Origin: Halomonas caseinilytica
GTDB taxonomy: Bacteria > Pseudomonadota > Gammaproteobacteria > Pseudomonadales > Halomonadaceae
NCBI RefSeq assembly: GCF_001662305.1
Contig: NZ_BDEP01000016.1
Coordinates: 310,001-374,000, forward strand
Reading direction: 5' to 3'
DNA length: 64,000 bases
How positions within the stretch are numbered: position 1 is the first letter of the stretch; each line of letters starts with the position of its first letter. The notes beneath the pieces were generated by a model. It was given only the letters and a program-made list of their open reading frames with translations, had not been told where the DNA came from and searched no databases. Positions 1 to 9,448 of the stretch are shown piece by piece. The position numbers and the translations under genes are program-made.

Positions 1-320
1 CCCGCCGGCATGCCGAAGGCCAGGTTGCCGCCTACGTCGAGGTGCGGAAACAGCAGCGGGTCCTGGAACAGCAGGCCGAGTCGCCGCTGCTCGGGCGGCA
101 GACAGCCGAGGTCGGAGTCGCCCAGCAGGATGTGCCCCGAGGCCCGGAAGCCGAGCGGCAAAAAGCCGGCGACATGGGCCAGCAGGGTCGACTTGCCGAC
201 GCCGGACGGCCCCATCAGTGTGAGGACCTCGCCTGGGGCGACACTGGCCGAGACCTCGATCAGTGGGTGGCCGTCATGCGTGATGACGATCTCTTCCAGG
301 CGCAGGGTGGCAGTGCTCAT
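1..320 (-). CDS. ynjD: ABC transporter ATP-binding protein, YnjD-like (3' part cut by window edge)
   Basis: This is the N-terminal ~106 residues of an ABC ATPase; the rest runs off the start of the window. The Walker A motif GPSGVGKST lies near residue 40, and the Q-loop region (LLFQDPLLFPHL) follows at the expected distance. The signature and Walker B motifs lie outside the window. The ATG at 320 overlaps the stop of the upstream permease gene (ATGA), so translation is probably coupled. It should energise import through the permease and binding protein encoded just upstream in the same operon. The YnjD assignment rests on the YnjB-YnjC-YnjD gene order and on the size of the partners. The transported substrate is not known. 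Confidence 0.85.
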   Translation of the reverse strand, partial: MSTATLRLEEIVITHDGHPLIEVSASVAPGEVLTLMGPSGVGKSTLLAHVAGFLPLGFRASGHILLGDSDLGCLPPEQRRLGLLFQDPLLFPHLDVGGNLAFGMPA

Positions 321-2023
321 GCGGTGTCTCCGGACAGCATCTGGCGGCGATGTCGCCACCACAGTCGGGGCAGGGTCATGGCCAGAGTGAAGCCAATGGC
401 GGGCAGGGCGAGCTGGAACAGGGCATAGACGGCGGTGAGGCGTCGATCGCCGCCGCTGGCCAGGTTCACCGCCTCGGTGGTCAGGGTCGTCAGGCGACCG
501 CCGCCGAGCAGCACCGTGGGCAGATATTGGCCGACGCTGACGGCGAAGCCCACGGCACCGGCGACGAGGATCGGCGCGGTGAGCATGGGCAGGCGGATAC
601 GGAGAAAGACGTTGGCGGGCGAGGCGCCCAGGGAGGCGGCGACCTGGCGCCAGCGGGGATCCTGTCGTCGATAGCTTTCCGCCAGGGAGAGGAAGGTGTA
701 GGGCAGCACGAACAGGGCATGGCCCAGCATCACCGCCGGCCAGCCGGCCGTCAGCCCGATCTGGGCTTGCCACTGCACGAGGCCCTGCAGGAAGGCCACC
801 TGAGGGACCAGCAAGGGCAGGTAGAGAATCAGCTGAGCGCCGGCGCCCAGTGGGCGGCGACGATGTGTTTCGGCTTCCAGGCAGCCGAGGGTCAGCACCA
901 GGGCGATGGCGGTGGCGGCCAGCCCGATGGTGACGGTGCTCGAAAGGGGATCGCCGAGGCCCGTGGCAGCCTGCTGCCAGGCATGCAGCGTCAGCGGCGC
1001 GGGCCAGGCTTCCGGGAAGGGCCAGTAACCGGCCAGCGACCAGAGGATGAGGCCTGCCAGGGCGGCGACCAGTACCCCGATGGCGAGCCAGGTCGTCAGG
1101 CTGCCAATGCCTCGCCCCAGGCGTTCGCCGCGCAGCCGGTGTCCATCGCGCAGCCAGCCGGCTGCCAGTCGCGAGACCAGGCGCTCGCCCAGCCACCAGA
1201 TCAGCAGGGCGCCGGCGGTGACGCCGAGCTGCAGCAGTGCTCCCGCGGCGGCCTGGAAGCGCATCGCGAGGTCGGGATCGCCCAGCCAGCGCACCACGGC
1301 CACGGCCAGGGGTGGCGGCGTCGAGGGACCGAGAATCATGGCCACCTCGATGTTGGCGGTGGCGAAGACGATGACCGCGTAAAGGGGCAGACGAATCAGT
1401 GGGTAGAGGGCCGGCAACACGCCCTTGAGAAAGGCATTGATCCGCCCATAACCCAGCGCGCGTGCCATCATCAGGCGTTCGCCGGCGCGGCACTGGGGCA
1501 GGGCGGCTAGGCTCATCAGCAGCAGGAAGGGGATCTCCTTGAGCGTCAGCCCGAGTGCCAGGGCCAGGCCGAGCGAGTCCCCCGGAAACAGGTAGTCGGG
1601 CGGATAGACCCAGCCGCTGAGCCAGGGCGAGACCAGGCGACTGGCCAGGCCCGAGGGCGTCAGCAGAAAGGCCAGCCCGATGGCGGCGGCGGCGTGAGGC
1701 ACCGCCAGCAGTGGCGACAGCAGGCGCCGTATCGCACCGAACGCGCGTGTCTCGAGAAAGGTGGCCAGGCACAGCGCCACGATGCCGAATGTCGCCAGGG
1801 CGCTGGCCAGTCCGGTGAACAGGCTCAGGCGAATCATGTCGACGAGGCCGGGCGTGTTGCCGAGCGCCTGCCAGTGGGCCAGAGTCCAGGTCTCGCCGCC
1901 CAGTGCCGGGTGCCAGCCGAAGGCCGGGGCGACGACGCCGGCCAGCCCCAGGAGTACCGGCAGGATCAGCAACGCCAGGGCAACGGTGGGCGCGGTGCGT
2001 ATCGCGGTCACGAAGCTTGGCAT
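317..2023 (-). CDS. ynjC: ABC transporter double-permease protein, YnjC/ThiP-like
   Basis: This is a 568-residue, highly hydrophobic inner-membrane protein. It has two binding-protein-dependent permease halves in one chain, roughly residues 50-270 and 330-560, as in YnjC (511 aa) and ThiP. Each half carries the cytoplasmic EAA-type loop; in the second it is near the segment LGASPANVFLRIRLP. It should form the whole membrane channel of the importer without a second permease subunit. It sits 18 bp downstream of the binding-protein gene and overlaps the ATPase gene, so the three genes form a compact operon. The substrate cannot be read from the sequence. ThiP-like thiamine transport is possible but less likely, because the binding protein is YnjB-like rather than ThiB-like. 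Confidence 0.85.
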   Translation of the reverse strand: MPSFVTAIRTAPTVALALLILPVLLGLAGVVAPAFGWHPALGGETWTLAHWQALGNTPGLVDMIRLSLFTGLASALATFGIVALCLATFLETRAFGAIRRLLSPLLAVPHAAAAIGLAFLLTPSGLASRLVSPWLSGWVYPPDYLFPGDSLGLALALGLTLKEIPFLLLMSLAALPQCRAGERLMMARALGYGRINAFLKGVLPALYPLIRLPLYAVIVFATANIEVAMILGPSTPPPLAVAVVRWLGDPDLAMRFQAAAGALLQLGVTAGALLIWWLGERLVSRLAAGWLRDGHRLRGERLGRGIGSLTTWLAIGVLVAALAGLILWSLAGYWPFPEAWPAPLTLHAWQQAATGLGDPLSSTVTIGLAATAIALVLTLGCLEAETHRRRPLGAGAQLILYLPLLVPQVAFLQGLVQWQAQIGLTAGWPAVMLGHALFVLPYTFLSLAESYRRQDPRWRQVAASLGASPANVFLRIRLPMLTAPILVAGAVGFAVSVGQYLPTVLLGGGRLTTLTTEAVNLASGGDRRLTAVYALFQLALPAIGFTLAMTLPRLWWRHRRQMLSGDTA

Positions 2024-2041
2024 CAGGGGCGCGCCCTATCG

Positions 2042-3265
2042 TCAGCTATCGCCATAACGTACTTGCCACTGTGCTTCCAGGGCCTCGACCCAGCTCGGAT
2101 GGGGTTCGGGCAGGACGCGTTGCAATGCGTCGGGCGGTGGACTGGCGGGATGGCGGTCGCCCTCGAAGGCCTCGCGCTCGGCGGCCTCGAGGCGTCGCAT
2201 GTCGAGGACGCTGGGATCGCCCCAGACATCGATATCCAGTTTGCGGGCCTGGGCCTCGGGCGACAGCAGGAAGTTGGCCAGCACCATGGCGCCGGCCTTG
2301 TGGCGCGCGTTGAAGGGAATCGCCACGAAATGGACATTGCCCAGGGTGCCACCTTCCAGCACATAGCTGCGAGTGCTGGGCGGCAACTGATGATCGGTCA
2401 CGGCGGCGGCCGGCTCGGCCGGATTGAAGGTGAAGGCCAGCGACAGCTCGCCATCGCCCATCAGGCGCTTGAGTTCGGGGCCGCCGGAGGGAAAGTGTCG
2501 CCCCTGGCGCCAGAGATGAGGATGCAGGGCATCGAGATAGTCCCAGAGCGGTGCCATCACGGCGTCGACGTCGTGACGCGAGGCCGGTTCGGCCAGCACT
2601 GACGGTGCTTCGACCTGCGAGAGCAGTACCTGCTTGAGGAAGGTGGTGCCAAGGAAATCGGGCACCAGGGGGTAGGTGAAGCGACCGGGATGTTCGCGGG
2701 CCCAGGACAACAGCTCCGACATGTTGCGTGGCGGCGTCTCGAGCCGTTCAGCGTCGTAGTAGAAGGTCAACTGCGCCTTGCCCCAGGGCGACTCGTAGCC
2801 TTCGGTTGGCAGGGTGAAGTCGGTGAGCACCTCGGGGTTGTCGTCGGGAGCCGTCAGCGAGAAGTTCGGCAACCGGCGCGCGAAGGGGCCGAAAAGCAGG
2901 TCGCGTTCCTTCATGGCGGCGAAATTCTCGCCATTGATCCACAGCAGGTCGACGTTGCCCGCGTCGTCGTTGCCGGCGGCGCGCTCGGCCACGATCCGGG
3001 ATATCGTCGTGGCGATGTCGTCCACCTTGACGTGCACGACGTCCAGGCCGTAACGCTCGTCCAGTCGTTCGGCCACCCAGCCGATGTAGCGATTGATGGC
3101 AGGATCGCCTCCCCAGGCGCTCCAGTAGACGGTCTGGCCGCGGGCCTTGCGCTCGATGGCGGACCAGGGTGCTTCCAGCAGCGATTGGGCGTCGGCGGCC
3201 AGGCTCGGGATGGGGGCGATCGAGGCGGTGGCCAGGGCGAGGGCAAGGACGAAACGGCGTGACAT
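2042..3265 (-). CDS. ynjB: ABC transporter periplasmic substrate-binding protein, YnjB-like
   Basis: This periplasmic binding protein has about 407 residues, matching the COG4134/YnjB family (388 aa in E. coli). The start chosen here (MSRRFVLALALATAS) gives a standard Sec signal peptide ending near AADAQ. An in-frame ATG nine bases upstream (at 3274) and others further up are possible, and no ribosome-binding site is convincing. The mature protein has the two-lobed extracellular solute-binding pattern. The C-terminal segment around 'LLSPEAQARKLDIDVWGD' is typical of the spermidine/thiamine/iron binding-protein superfamily. It leads the ynjBCD operon. The ligand is unknown. Confidence 0.83.
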   Translation of the reverse strand: MSRRFVLALALATASIAPIPSLAADAQSLLEAPWSAIERKARGQTVYWSAWGGDPAINRYIGWVAERLDERYGLDVVHVKVDDIATTISRIVAERAAGNDDAGNVDLLWINGENFAAMKERDLLFGPFARRLPNFSLTAPDDNPEVLTDFTLPTEGYESPWGKAQLTFYYDAERLETPPRNMSELLSWAREHPGRFTYPLVPDFLGTTFLKQVLLSQVEAPSVLAEPASRHDVDAVMAPLWDYLDALHPHLWRQGRHFPSGGPELKRLMGDGELSLAFTFNPAEPAAAVTDHQLPPSTRSYVLEGGTLGNVHFVAIPFNARHKAGAMVLANFLLSPEAQARKLDIDVWGDPSVLDMRRLEAAEREAFEGDRHPASPPPDALQRVLPEPHPSWVEALEAQWQVRYGDS

Positions 3266-3453
3266 CGGCGGCATCCAGGTCGAAGGCATCCCCTGATGGT
3301 AACCGTTGCTACGCAAAGAAAAAGGGCGTCACCGCGACCGGGACGCCAAACGAGCCAGCATGCCAGGCATGCAGGGATGAGGCGGCCATGGGCCGCCACG
3401 AGAGAGCGGGTTGGCACGAGGGGCCCTTGCCACCGGGTGCCTGGAGATGCGCC

Positions 3454-3858
3454 TCAGGCCAGGCGCTGTCCCGAGACACTGGGATGAAACAATGGCTGGA
3501 TGGTGTTGCCGTCCGGGTCCTTGCAGTAGAGGCTGCGCCCACCGTCGGCATGGTCGTGAGGGCCGCGCACCACCTCGACGCCCTGCGCCACCAGATAGTC
3601 GTGCCAGGCGTCGACATCGTCGCGCTCGTCGACGACGAAGCCGAGGTGATCGAGGCGTTGCGGATCGCCGCCGGTCTCCTGTTTGGCGCGGGCCAGGGAG
3701 AGATTGTCGTTGCCGAGCGTTAGGTAGACCAGGTCGTCGTGGGCGCGGCGCAGGATGTCCATGCCCAGGACGTCGACGTAGAAGCGCTCGCATGCCTCGA
3801 GATCCTGAACCTGCAGGGCGATATGACGCATGCCGTTGAACGGAGCGGGGCGTTGCAT
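3454..3858 (-). CDS. Glyoxalase/bleomycin-resistance/dioxygenase superfamily (VOC) protein
   Basis: This 134-residue protein has the paired beta-alpha-beta-beta-beta modules of the vicinal oxygen chelate fold. Candidate metal ligands are His in 'MRHIALQVQDLEACERFY', His in 'RLDHLGFVVDE' and Glu/Asp residues near the end ('GRSLYCKDPDGNTIQ'). The start is set by a strong AAGGAGG site eight bases before the ATG at 3858; a longer reading frame upstream is not supported. It is transcribed away from an ABM-fold gene at 3948 across a short region with two palindromes. Substrate and reaction are not predictable. A role in detoxification or in cleaving small aromatics is only an inference from the fold. 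Confidence 0.8.
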   Translation of the reverse strand: MQRPAPFNGMRHIALQVQDLEACERFYVDVLGMDILRRAHDDLVYLTLGNDNLSLARAKQETGGDPQRLDHLGFVVDERDDVDAWHDYLVAQGVEVVRGPHDHADGGRSLYCKDPDGNTIQPLFHPSVSGQRLA

Positions 3859-3898
3859 GAGGCCTCCTTGTGCGCGATCAGGGTTGAAACGTATAGTG

Positions 3899-3932
3899 GA
3901 AAATATTTTCACAGATAGAGTTGTTCCACAAC
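3899..3932. promoter_or_regulatory. Two adjacent palindromes in a divergent promoter region
   Basis: The 89-bp gap between the divergent VOC gene and the ABM-domain gene contains a perfect 12-bp palindrome, GAAAATATTTTC (3899-3910). Ten bases on is a second inverted repeat, GTTGT-TCC-ACAAC (3920-3932). Their position between two divergent starts suggests a shared operator. No regulator gene lies next to it in the window. Confidence 0.4.
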
Positions 3933-3947
3933 CCCAAGGAGATCCTC

Positions 3948-4250
3948 ATGTACTGCATCATCGTCCAGACGCGGCTCAAGCCCGGCACCCGGGAGCGCTT
4001 TCTCGAGGCCATGCTGCCCAATGCCGAAGCCTCGGTACGCGAGGAGCCCGGCTGCCATGCCTTCGATGTGATCGAGGATCGCGACGAACCGGACCTCATT
4101 CATCTCTATGAGATCTACACTGATCAACAGGCCCTGGTGGCCCACAAGGAAACGTCCCACTACAAGGAGAGCCGTGCGGTCGTCAATGAATTGATCGCCG
4201 AGCAAAAGGTGATTCGTGCCGATGTCCTGGCGATGAATCCCCGGCGCTGA
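3948..4250 (+). CDS. Antibiotic biosynthesis monooxygenase (ABM/YgiN-like) domain protein
   Basis: This 100-residue protein has a ferredoxin-like ABM fold. It begins MYCIIVQTRLKPGTRERFLE, followed by the typical 'EEPGCHAFDVIEDRDEPDLIHLYEIYTDQQALVAHKE' pattern, which I cite in parts because it is diagnostic: GC at the first turn, FxxYE-like LYEIY, and HxxxxHY. YgiN-type members oxidise quinols, while others are heme-degrading or have no known reaction. The start at 3948 follows AAGGAGAT by seven bases; an upstream in-frame codon has no such site. It is divergent from the VOC protein, and co-regulation of the two is likely. No cofactor-binding residues can be called with certainty. Confidence 0.8.
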   Translation: MYCIIVQTRLKPGTRERFLEAMLPNAEASVREEPGCHAFDVIEDRDEPDLIHLYEIYTDQQALVAHKETSHYKESRAVVNELIAEQKVIRADVLAMNPRR

Positions 4251-4307
4251 ACATGCCGATGGATCGGCGGGACGTGCTAGGTTGTCTCCCGTTTCGAGGT
4301 GAGGCGC

Positions 4308-5801
4308 ATGTATCGCGAGCCGAGGCAGCATCCGCGGCGTTCCGTCATCTGGCTGTGCCTGGCCTGCCTGCTGCTGGCGGGTGCCCTGCTGGCGTGGCAG
4401 GCCGTGGCCCAGCAGGCGGAGCGCGGGCAGGAGAGAGACTCGGCGCTGGTGATGACTCTCGAGGGAGCCATCGGACCCGCCACCAGCGATTACTTCCAGC
4501 GCGGCCTTTCCATGGCCGAGCAGGAGGGCGCCAAGCTGGTGGTGGTGCGTCTCGATACACCGGGCGGCCTGGATGCCTCGATGCGCGACATGATCAGTGC
4601 CATGCTTGCCGCCAACGTGCCGGTGGCCTTCCATGTCGCGCCCGCCGGTGCCAGAGCCGCCAGTGCCGGCACCTACTTGCTCTATGCCAGCCATGTGGCA
4701 GCCATGGCGCCGGCGACCCACATGGGCTCGGCCACGCCGGTCCAGCTCGGAGGCGGCGGCGTGCCAGGCATTGGCGGTGAACCCGAAACGCCGGACGAAA
4801 ATGAGGGCGCCGGCGATGATGCCGGTGGCGCCGAGTCGGAGGAGACGACCGACACGCCGGACGCCTCGGAAAAGCGTCGTGGCGAGACGGCCATGGAGCG
4901 CAAGGTGCTGGAGGATGCCGTCGCCTATATTCGCTCCCTGGCCGAGCGACACGGGCGCAATGCCGACTGGGCCGAGTCCGCGGTGCGCGAGGCGAGCAAT
5001 CTCACCGCCGGGCAGGCGCTGGAGCGGAACGTCATCGATGTGGTGGCCACTGACCTCGATGATCTACTCGCCCAGGTCGACGGTCGCGAGGTGGTCATGG
5101 CCGACGGGCAGCGCGCTCTCTCCACCAAGGAGCTGGCCATCCAGCGCTTCGCCCCGGACTGGCGCACCCGGCTGCTGGCGGTGATCACCAACCCCAATGT
5201 CGCCTATTTCCTGATGATCATCGGCTTCTATGGCCTGATCTTCGAACTTTCCAACCCCGGCAGCCTGGTGCCCGGTACCGTGGGCATCATCTCATTGCTG
5301 CTGGCGTTGTTCGCCTTTCAGGTGCTACCCATCAACTATGCCGGTCTGGCGTTGATCCTGGTCGGGCTGGGGCTGATCGTCGGCGAGGCGCTGATGCCCA
5401 GCTTCGGGATTCTCGGCATGGGCGGCATCGTGGCCTTCGTGATCGGATCGGTGATGCTGATGGATGCGGATACATTGAACATCTCGCTTCCCCTGATCGG
5501 CGGTGTGGCCCTGGTGGCAGCGGGCCTGATGCTGTGGGTGGTGACGCGCTTCATGGGACTGCGTCGGCGCCCCGCACGCACCGGACCGGAAGAGCTGCTG
5601 GGCAGCGAGGCCCGCGTGCTCGAGGGCTTTCGCGGCGAGGGTCATGTGCGCCTGCACGGCGAGCGATGGAATGCCCGCAGCGAGGTATTCCTCGAATCTG
5701 GCCAGGTCGTACGGGTGGTCGACATGGACGGTCTCACGGTCGTGGTCGAACCCACCGATGCCACTGCCACAGGCGTCAACGATGAGGAGAATGCGTCATG
5801 A
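4308..5801 (+). CDS. nfeD: NfeD family membrane-bound serine protease (ClpP-class)
   Basis: This is a 497-residue NfeD1-type protein. An N-terminal signal anchor (residues 15-37) is followed by a ClpP-like protease domain that includes '[13 protein letters not shown]'. The presumed nucleophile serine lies in '[12 protein letters not shown]'. A highly acidic insertion rich in Asp, Glu and Gly follows, then the second half of the protease domain. Next come four membrane helices and a C-terminal OB-fold domain ('[21 protein letters not shown]'). The ATG at 4308 has GAGGTGAG just upstream; a GTG nine bases earlier is less likely. Its stop overlaps the start of the stomatin gene, giving the usual STOPP operon, in which the protease is thought to cleave stomatin. 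Confidence 0.9.
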   Translation: MYREPRQHPRRSVIWLCLACLLLAGALLAWQAVAQQAERGQERDSALVMTLEGAIGPATSDYFQRGLSMAEQEGAKLVVVRLDTPGGLDASMRDMISAMLAANVPVAFHVAPAGARAASAGTYLLYASHVAAMAPATHMGSATPVQLGGGGVPGIGGEPETPDENEGAGDDAGGAESEETTDTPDASEKRRGETAMERKVLEDAVAYIRSLAERHGRNADWAESAVREASNLTAGQALERNVIDVVATDLDDLLAQVDGREVVMADGQRALSTKELAIQRFAPDWRTRLLAVITNPNVAYFLMIIGFYGLIFELSNPGSLVPGTVGIISLLLALFAFQVLPINYAGLALILVGLGLIVGEALMPSFGILGMGGIVAFVIGSVMLMDADTLNISLPLIGGVALVAAGLMLWVVTRFMGLRRRPARTGPEELLGSEARVLEGFRGEGHVRLHGERWNARSEVFLESGQVVRVVDMDGLTVVVEPTDATATGVNDEENAS

Positions 5802-6598
5802 TGCTTTCCTATCTCGTGCCGGCCGTCCTGGTGCTGCTGTTGCTGGCGGCCTCGATTCGTATTTTGCCGGAGTACAAGCGCGGCGTGGTGTTCTTCCTGG
5901 GACGCTTCCAGTCCGTCAAGGGGCCGGGGCTGGTCATCGTCATCCCTGCCATCCAGAAGATGCAGGTGGTCGATCTGCGGGTGATCACCATGGATGTGCC
6001 CGAGCAGGACGTGATCTCTCAGGACAACGTCACCGTCAAGGTCAACGCGGTGCTCTATTTCCGGGTCGTGGACCCGGAGAAGGCCATCATCCAGGTAGAG
6101 CACTTCGTCAACGCCACCAGCCAGCTTGCCCAGACGACCCTGCGTTCGGTGCTGGGCAAGCACGATCTCGACGAGATGCTCTCCGAGCGCGACAAGCTCA
6201 ATGACGACATTCAGGAGATCATCGATGCCTCGGCCGAGGGCTGGGGCATCAAGGTTGCCAACGTGGAGATCAAGCACGTCGACCTGGACGAGAGCATGAT
6301 CCGCGCCATCGCCCGCCAGGCCGAGGCCGAACGCGAGCGGCGTGCCAAGGTGATCCATGCCGAGGGCGAACTCCAGGCCTCGAAGAAGCTGGTCGAAGCC
6401 GCCAATATCATGTCGGAGAATTCGGCCGCCCTGCAGCTGCGCTACCTGCAGACTATGAGTGACATGAGCAACAAGAACGCCTCCACCATTGTGGTGCCGT
6501 TGCCCATCGACATCATGGAAGCCTTTCAGCAGGCCAGGGGCGGAAGTGCCAAAGCGTCCGGCAAGGCGTCGACAACGGATGATACGCCCGAGTCGTGA
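5798..6598 (+). CDS. Stomatin/prohibitin-family (SPFH/Band 7) membrane protein
   Basis: This 266-residue slipin has one N-terminal membrane helix (residues 3-22). A Band 7 domain starts at '[21 protein letters not shown]' (cited to 20 residues: [20 protein letters not shown]) and contains the family hallmark '[20 protein letters not shown]'. A charged coiled-coil segment '[19 protein letters not shown]' lies near residues 172-192. It forms oligomeric scaffolds in membrane microdomains and is the expected substrate or partner of the NfeD protease encoded directly upstream. The start overlaps the nfeD stop, with a second ATG three bases on. The C-terminal 30 residues are polar and variable. Confidence 0.92.
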   Translation: MMLSYLVPAVLVLLLLAASIRILPEYKRGVVFFLGRFQSVKGPGLVIVIPAIQKMQVVDLRVITMDVPEQDVISQDNVTVKVNAVLYFRVVDPEKAIIQVEHFVNATSQLAQTTLRSVLGKHDLDEMLSERDKLNDDIQEIIDASAEGWGIKVANVEIKHVDLDESMIRAIARQAEAERERRAKVIHAEGELQASKKLVEAANIMSENSAALQLRYLQTMSDMSNKNASTIVVPLPIDIMEAFQQARGGSAKASGKASTTDDTPES

Positions 6599-6995
6599 AG
6601 GCGCCGCGGTTGCTTTCGATAGGAGGTGCTCTCACGGGGGTGGGTGCGCCTCGTGATGAACTCTGATAACATGCGCCGCTCTCGCCGGGTGGTGCAGCGA
6701 TGCCGGTCGAGGCACTACCGTCAAACCAGAGCAAGGATCGAACCACCGTGATGACGCCTCTGGCAGGGCTGGCCACGCCGCCCTAGCGCTTTCCCCTCCC
6801 CAAGCCGCGAGCATGCTGTTCCGCGGTGTCATGGATATCGCTCCGATATCCCGGGTGCCCCTGCATCCGTCCTGGCGATTTTCGCCTGCTTTCGATCGAT
6901 GACGACAACACCGCCAAGTTGGCTGGGCAAGGTGCGCTTGTGACACGCTCCGGCGCCCCTGTGACACGATCCTCCATTCCTGACTGGACCGTAGC
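6599..6995. other. 397-bp intergenic region with no gene, upstream of sulP
   Basis: No credible reading frame is present. The stretch contains a perfect inverted repeat (6833-6851, listed separately) and, close to sulP, two copies of TGTGACACG about 21 bp apart (around 6939 and 6959). Both could be regulator binding sites. No T-tract terminator is seen after the stomatin gene. A long 5' untranslated region for sulP is possible. Confidence 0.5.
6833..6851. promoter_or_regulatory. Perfect 8-bp inverted repeat upstream of sulP
   Basis: GGATATCG, a 3-base spacer (CTC), then CGATATCC form a perfect dyad about 145 bp before the sulP start. There is no T-run, so it looks more like an operator than a terminator. 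The regulator is unknown. Confidence 0.4.
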
Positions 6996-8486
6996 ATGTA
7001 CGAAAAAATGAAACTGAGTTGGTTCTCCAACCTCAAGGGTGACACTCTCTCGGGCATCGTCGTTGCCCTGGCGCTGATTCCCGAGGCCATCGCCTTCTCG
7101 ATCATCGCCGGTGTCGACCCCAAGGTCGGCCTCTATGCCTCCTTTGCCATCTGCGTGATCATCGCCTTCGCCGGTGGACGTTCGGGAATGATCTCGGCGG
7201 CCACCGGTGCCATGGCGCTGCTGATGGTGACGCTGGTCAAGGAACATGGTCTGCAGTACCTGCTGGCCGCCACGCTGCTCACCGGCGTGCTGCAGATCAT
7301 CGCCGGGTATCTGCGCCTGGCCGACCTGATGCGCTTCGTGTCACGGTCGGTGGTCACCGGCTTCGTCAACGCCCTGGCGATCCTGATCTTCATGGCGCAG
7401 CTTCCCGAGCTCACCGATGTGACCTGGCACGTCTATGCCATGACCGCGGCGGGGCTCGGCATCATCTATCTCTTCCCTTATGTACCGGTGATCGGCAAGA
7501 CGCTGCCGTCACCGCTGGTCTGCATCCTGGTGCTGACCGGGGTATACCTGGCCACCGGCATGGAGATCCGTACCGTGGGCGACATGGGGGAACTGCCGGA
7601 CAGCCTGCCGATATTCCTGTGGCCGGACGTGCCGCTCAACCTCGAGACGCTGGCGATCATTTTCCCCTATTCCGTGATGCTGGCCGTGGTGGGGCTGCTC
7701 GAATCGATGATGACCGCCACCATCGTCGATGAACTGACCGATACCGGCAGCAACAAGAACCGCGAGTGCAAGGGCCAGGGCATCGCCAACATCGGTGCCG
7801 GGCTGCTCGGCGGCATGGCGGGCTGCGCGATGATTGGCCAGTCGGTGATCAACATCAAGTCGGGCGGGCGTCGTCGCCTGTCGACGCTGATCGCGGGCGT
7901 CACGTTGCTGATGATGGTGGTGTTTCTCGCCGACTGGGTCTCGCAGATTCCCATGGCCGCCCTGGTGGCGGTGATGATCATGGTGTCTATCGGGACCTTC
8001 AGCTGGACCTCGATCCGGGATCTCAAGAAGCACCCGCTCTCCACCAACATCGTGATGCTGGCCACGGTGGCCGTCACGGTCAGCACCCACAACCTGGCCA
8101 TCGGCGTTTTCGTCGGGGTGCTGCTGGCGGCGCTGTTCTTCGCCAACAAGGTCGGCAATATCCTCTATGTCGGCGTCGAGGATGGCGAGAGCGAGCACAG
8201 CCGGGTCTACAAGGTAGTCGGCCAAGTGTTCTTCGCCTCCTCCGAACGCTTCGCCGCGGCCTTCGATTTCAAGGAGAGTGTCGAGAAGGTCATCATTGAT
8301 CTGTCCCGGGCGCACTTCTGGGATATCACCGCCGTGCAGGCACTGGATCGCGCAGTGATCAAGTTCCGCCGCGAAGGGACCGAGGTGGAGCTGATCGGCC
8401 TGAACGAGGCCAGCGCTACCATCGTCGATCGCTATGCCATCCACGACGACCCGGAAGCCGTCGAGAAGCTCATGGGCGGACACTGA
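6996..8486 (+). CDS. SulP family inorganic anion transporter (sulfate/bicarbonate type) with STAS domain
   Basis: This 496-residue protein is on the short side for SulP. The 14-helix transport region covers about residues 15-385. It begins with the conserved segment '[20 protein letters not shown]' and includes 'GLYASFAI', '[18 protein letters not shown]' and '[13 protein letters not shown]'. A C-terminal STAS domain (about 400-496) contains '[20 protein letters not shown]'. BicA-like bicarbonate uptake and sulfate uptake are both possible. It is followed 91 bp later by a universal stress protein gene; SulP-Usp pairs are common in marine and halophilic bacteria and suggest regulated uptake. 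No other sulfur-assimilation gene lies nearby. Confidence 0.88.
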   Translation: MYEKMKLSWFSNLKGDTLSGIVVALALIPEAIAFSIIAGVDPKVGLYASFAICVIIAFAGGRSGMISAATGAMALLMVTLVKEHGLQYLLAATLLTGVLQIIAGYLRLADLMRFVSRSVVTGFVNALAILIFMAQLPELTDVTWHVYAMTAAGLGIIYLFPYVPVIGKTLPSPLVCILVLTGVYLATGMEIRTVGDMGELPDSLPIFLWPDVPLNLETLAIIFPYSVMLAVVGLLESMMTATIVDELTDTGSNKNRECKGQGIANIGAGLLGGMAGCAMIGQSVINIKSGGRRRLSTLIAGVTLLMMVVFLADWVSQIPMAALVAVMIMVSIGTFSWTSIRDLKKHPLSTNIVMLATVAVTVSTHNLAIGVFVGVLLAALFFANKVGNILYVGVEDGESEHSRVYKVVGQVFFASSERFAAAFDFKESVEKVIIDLSRAHFWDITAVQALDRAVIKFRREGTEVELIGLNEASATIVDRYAIHDDPEAVEKLMGGH

Positions 8487-8498
8487 GGACTTCCTGCG

Positions 8499-8520
8499 GC
8501 CGCCCCTGTGACGGGGCGGC
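8499..8520. other. GC-rich hairpin between sulP and usp genes
   Basis: GCCGCCCC-TGTGAC-GGGGCGGC is a perfect 8-bp stem starting 12 bases after the sulP stop. No T-run follows on either strand. It may reduce read-through or stabilise the sulP message 3' end rather than terminate fully. Confidence 0.5.
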
Positions 8521-8577
8521 TGCGATGGTGTAGAACGTGAGTAACGAGACAATACACGCCAGCTTCAGGACAGACAG

Positions 8578-9432
8578 ATGACAGAACAGGTGATGGCCGC
8601 CATCGACGGCTCGCAATTTTCCGAGGGGGTCTGCGACTACGCGGCCTGGGCCAGCTTGGCGCTCGAGGCACCGCTGACCTTTCTGCATGTGGTGGACAAC
8701 CACCCTCAGACCGCCGAGGCGGATCTTTCCGGCAATATCGGCCTTGGGTCGCGGGAACATCTCCTCGAAGAGCTTTCGCACCTGGATGAGGAGCGTGCCA
8801 AGGTCGCCCAGGAACGCGGACGGCTGATGCTCAAGGCTGCCAGCGAGCGCGCCATGGAGGATGGTGTCGCTGAACCCGCGACGCGCCAGCGCAACGGGAC
8901 CCTCGTCGAGACCCTGGACGAGCTGGAAGCGGAGATACGCCTGCTGGTAATCGGCAAGCGCGGCGAGACGGCGCATCAGGCCAGTGAGCATCTCGGCTCC
9001 AACCTGGAGCGTGTGGTGCGGGGCCTGCATCGCCCGATCCTGATGGTACCGGAGGCCTTCAAGCGGCCCGAGCGGGTGATGATCGCCTTCGATGGCAGCA
9101 AGACAACCCGCAAGGGCGTGGAGATGCTGGCCAGCAGCCCACTGTTCCAGGGCATCCCGGTGCATGTGGTGATCGTCGGTGCCGAGACCGGCGACAATCG
9201 CTCCCAGCTCGACTGGGCATTGAAGACGCTGCGCGACGCCGGCCACGAGGCGGAGGGTGCCATTCGTGCCGGCGAGGTCGAGGAGACCCTGCGGGCCTAC
9301 AAGGATGAGCAGGATATCGACCTGCTGGTCATGGGCGCCTACGGCCATTCGCGCATTCGCCACCTGCTGGTGGGCAGCACCACCACGGCCATGTTGCGGC
9401 GCGCCAGCCTCCCCGTACTGCTGCTGCGTTGA
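8578..9432 (+). CDS. Universal stress protein, tandem UspA domains
   Basis: This 284-residue cytoplasmic protein has two Usp domains, about residues 1-150 and 155-284. The first begins 'QVMAAIDGSQFSEGVCDYAA' and the second 'RVMIAFDGSKTTRKGVEMLA'. The C-terminal domain keeps the ATP-binding pattern G-x2-G-x9-G-(S/T) in 'GAYGHSRIRHLLVGSTT'. In the first domain the equivalent 'GKRGETAHQASEHLGSNLE' is also largely intact. It lies directly after sulP, which suggests co-expression and perhaps modulation of the transporter. The function is otherwise only that of the family: nucleotide-binding stress adaptation. Confidence 0.9.
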   Translation: MTEQVMAAIDGSQFSEGVCDYAAWASLALEAPLTFLHVVDNHPQTAEADLSGNIGLGSREHLLEELSHLDEERAKVAQERGRLMLKAASERAMEDGVAEPATRQRNGTLVETLDELEAEIRLLVIGKRGETAHQASEHLGSNLERVVRGLHRPILMVPEAFKRPERVMIAFDGSKTTRKGVEMLASSPLFQGIPVHVVIVGAETGDNRSQLDWALKTLRDAGHEAEGAIRAGEVEETLRAYKDEQDIDLLVMGAYGHSRIRHLLVGSTTTAMLRRASLPVLLLR

Positions 9433-9448
9433 CGGCGAGGGGCGCGTG

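Noticed and set aside
350..1510. Long plus-strand open frame opposite the YnjC-like permease gene
   Set aside because: It is a GC-driven shadow: Gln/Gly/Ala-rich low-complexity translation with no domain, while the minus-strand frame encodes a clear permease.
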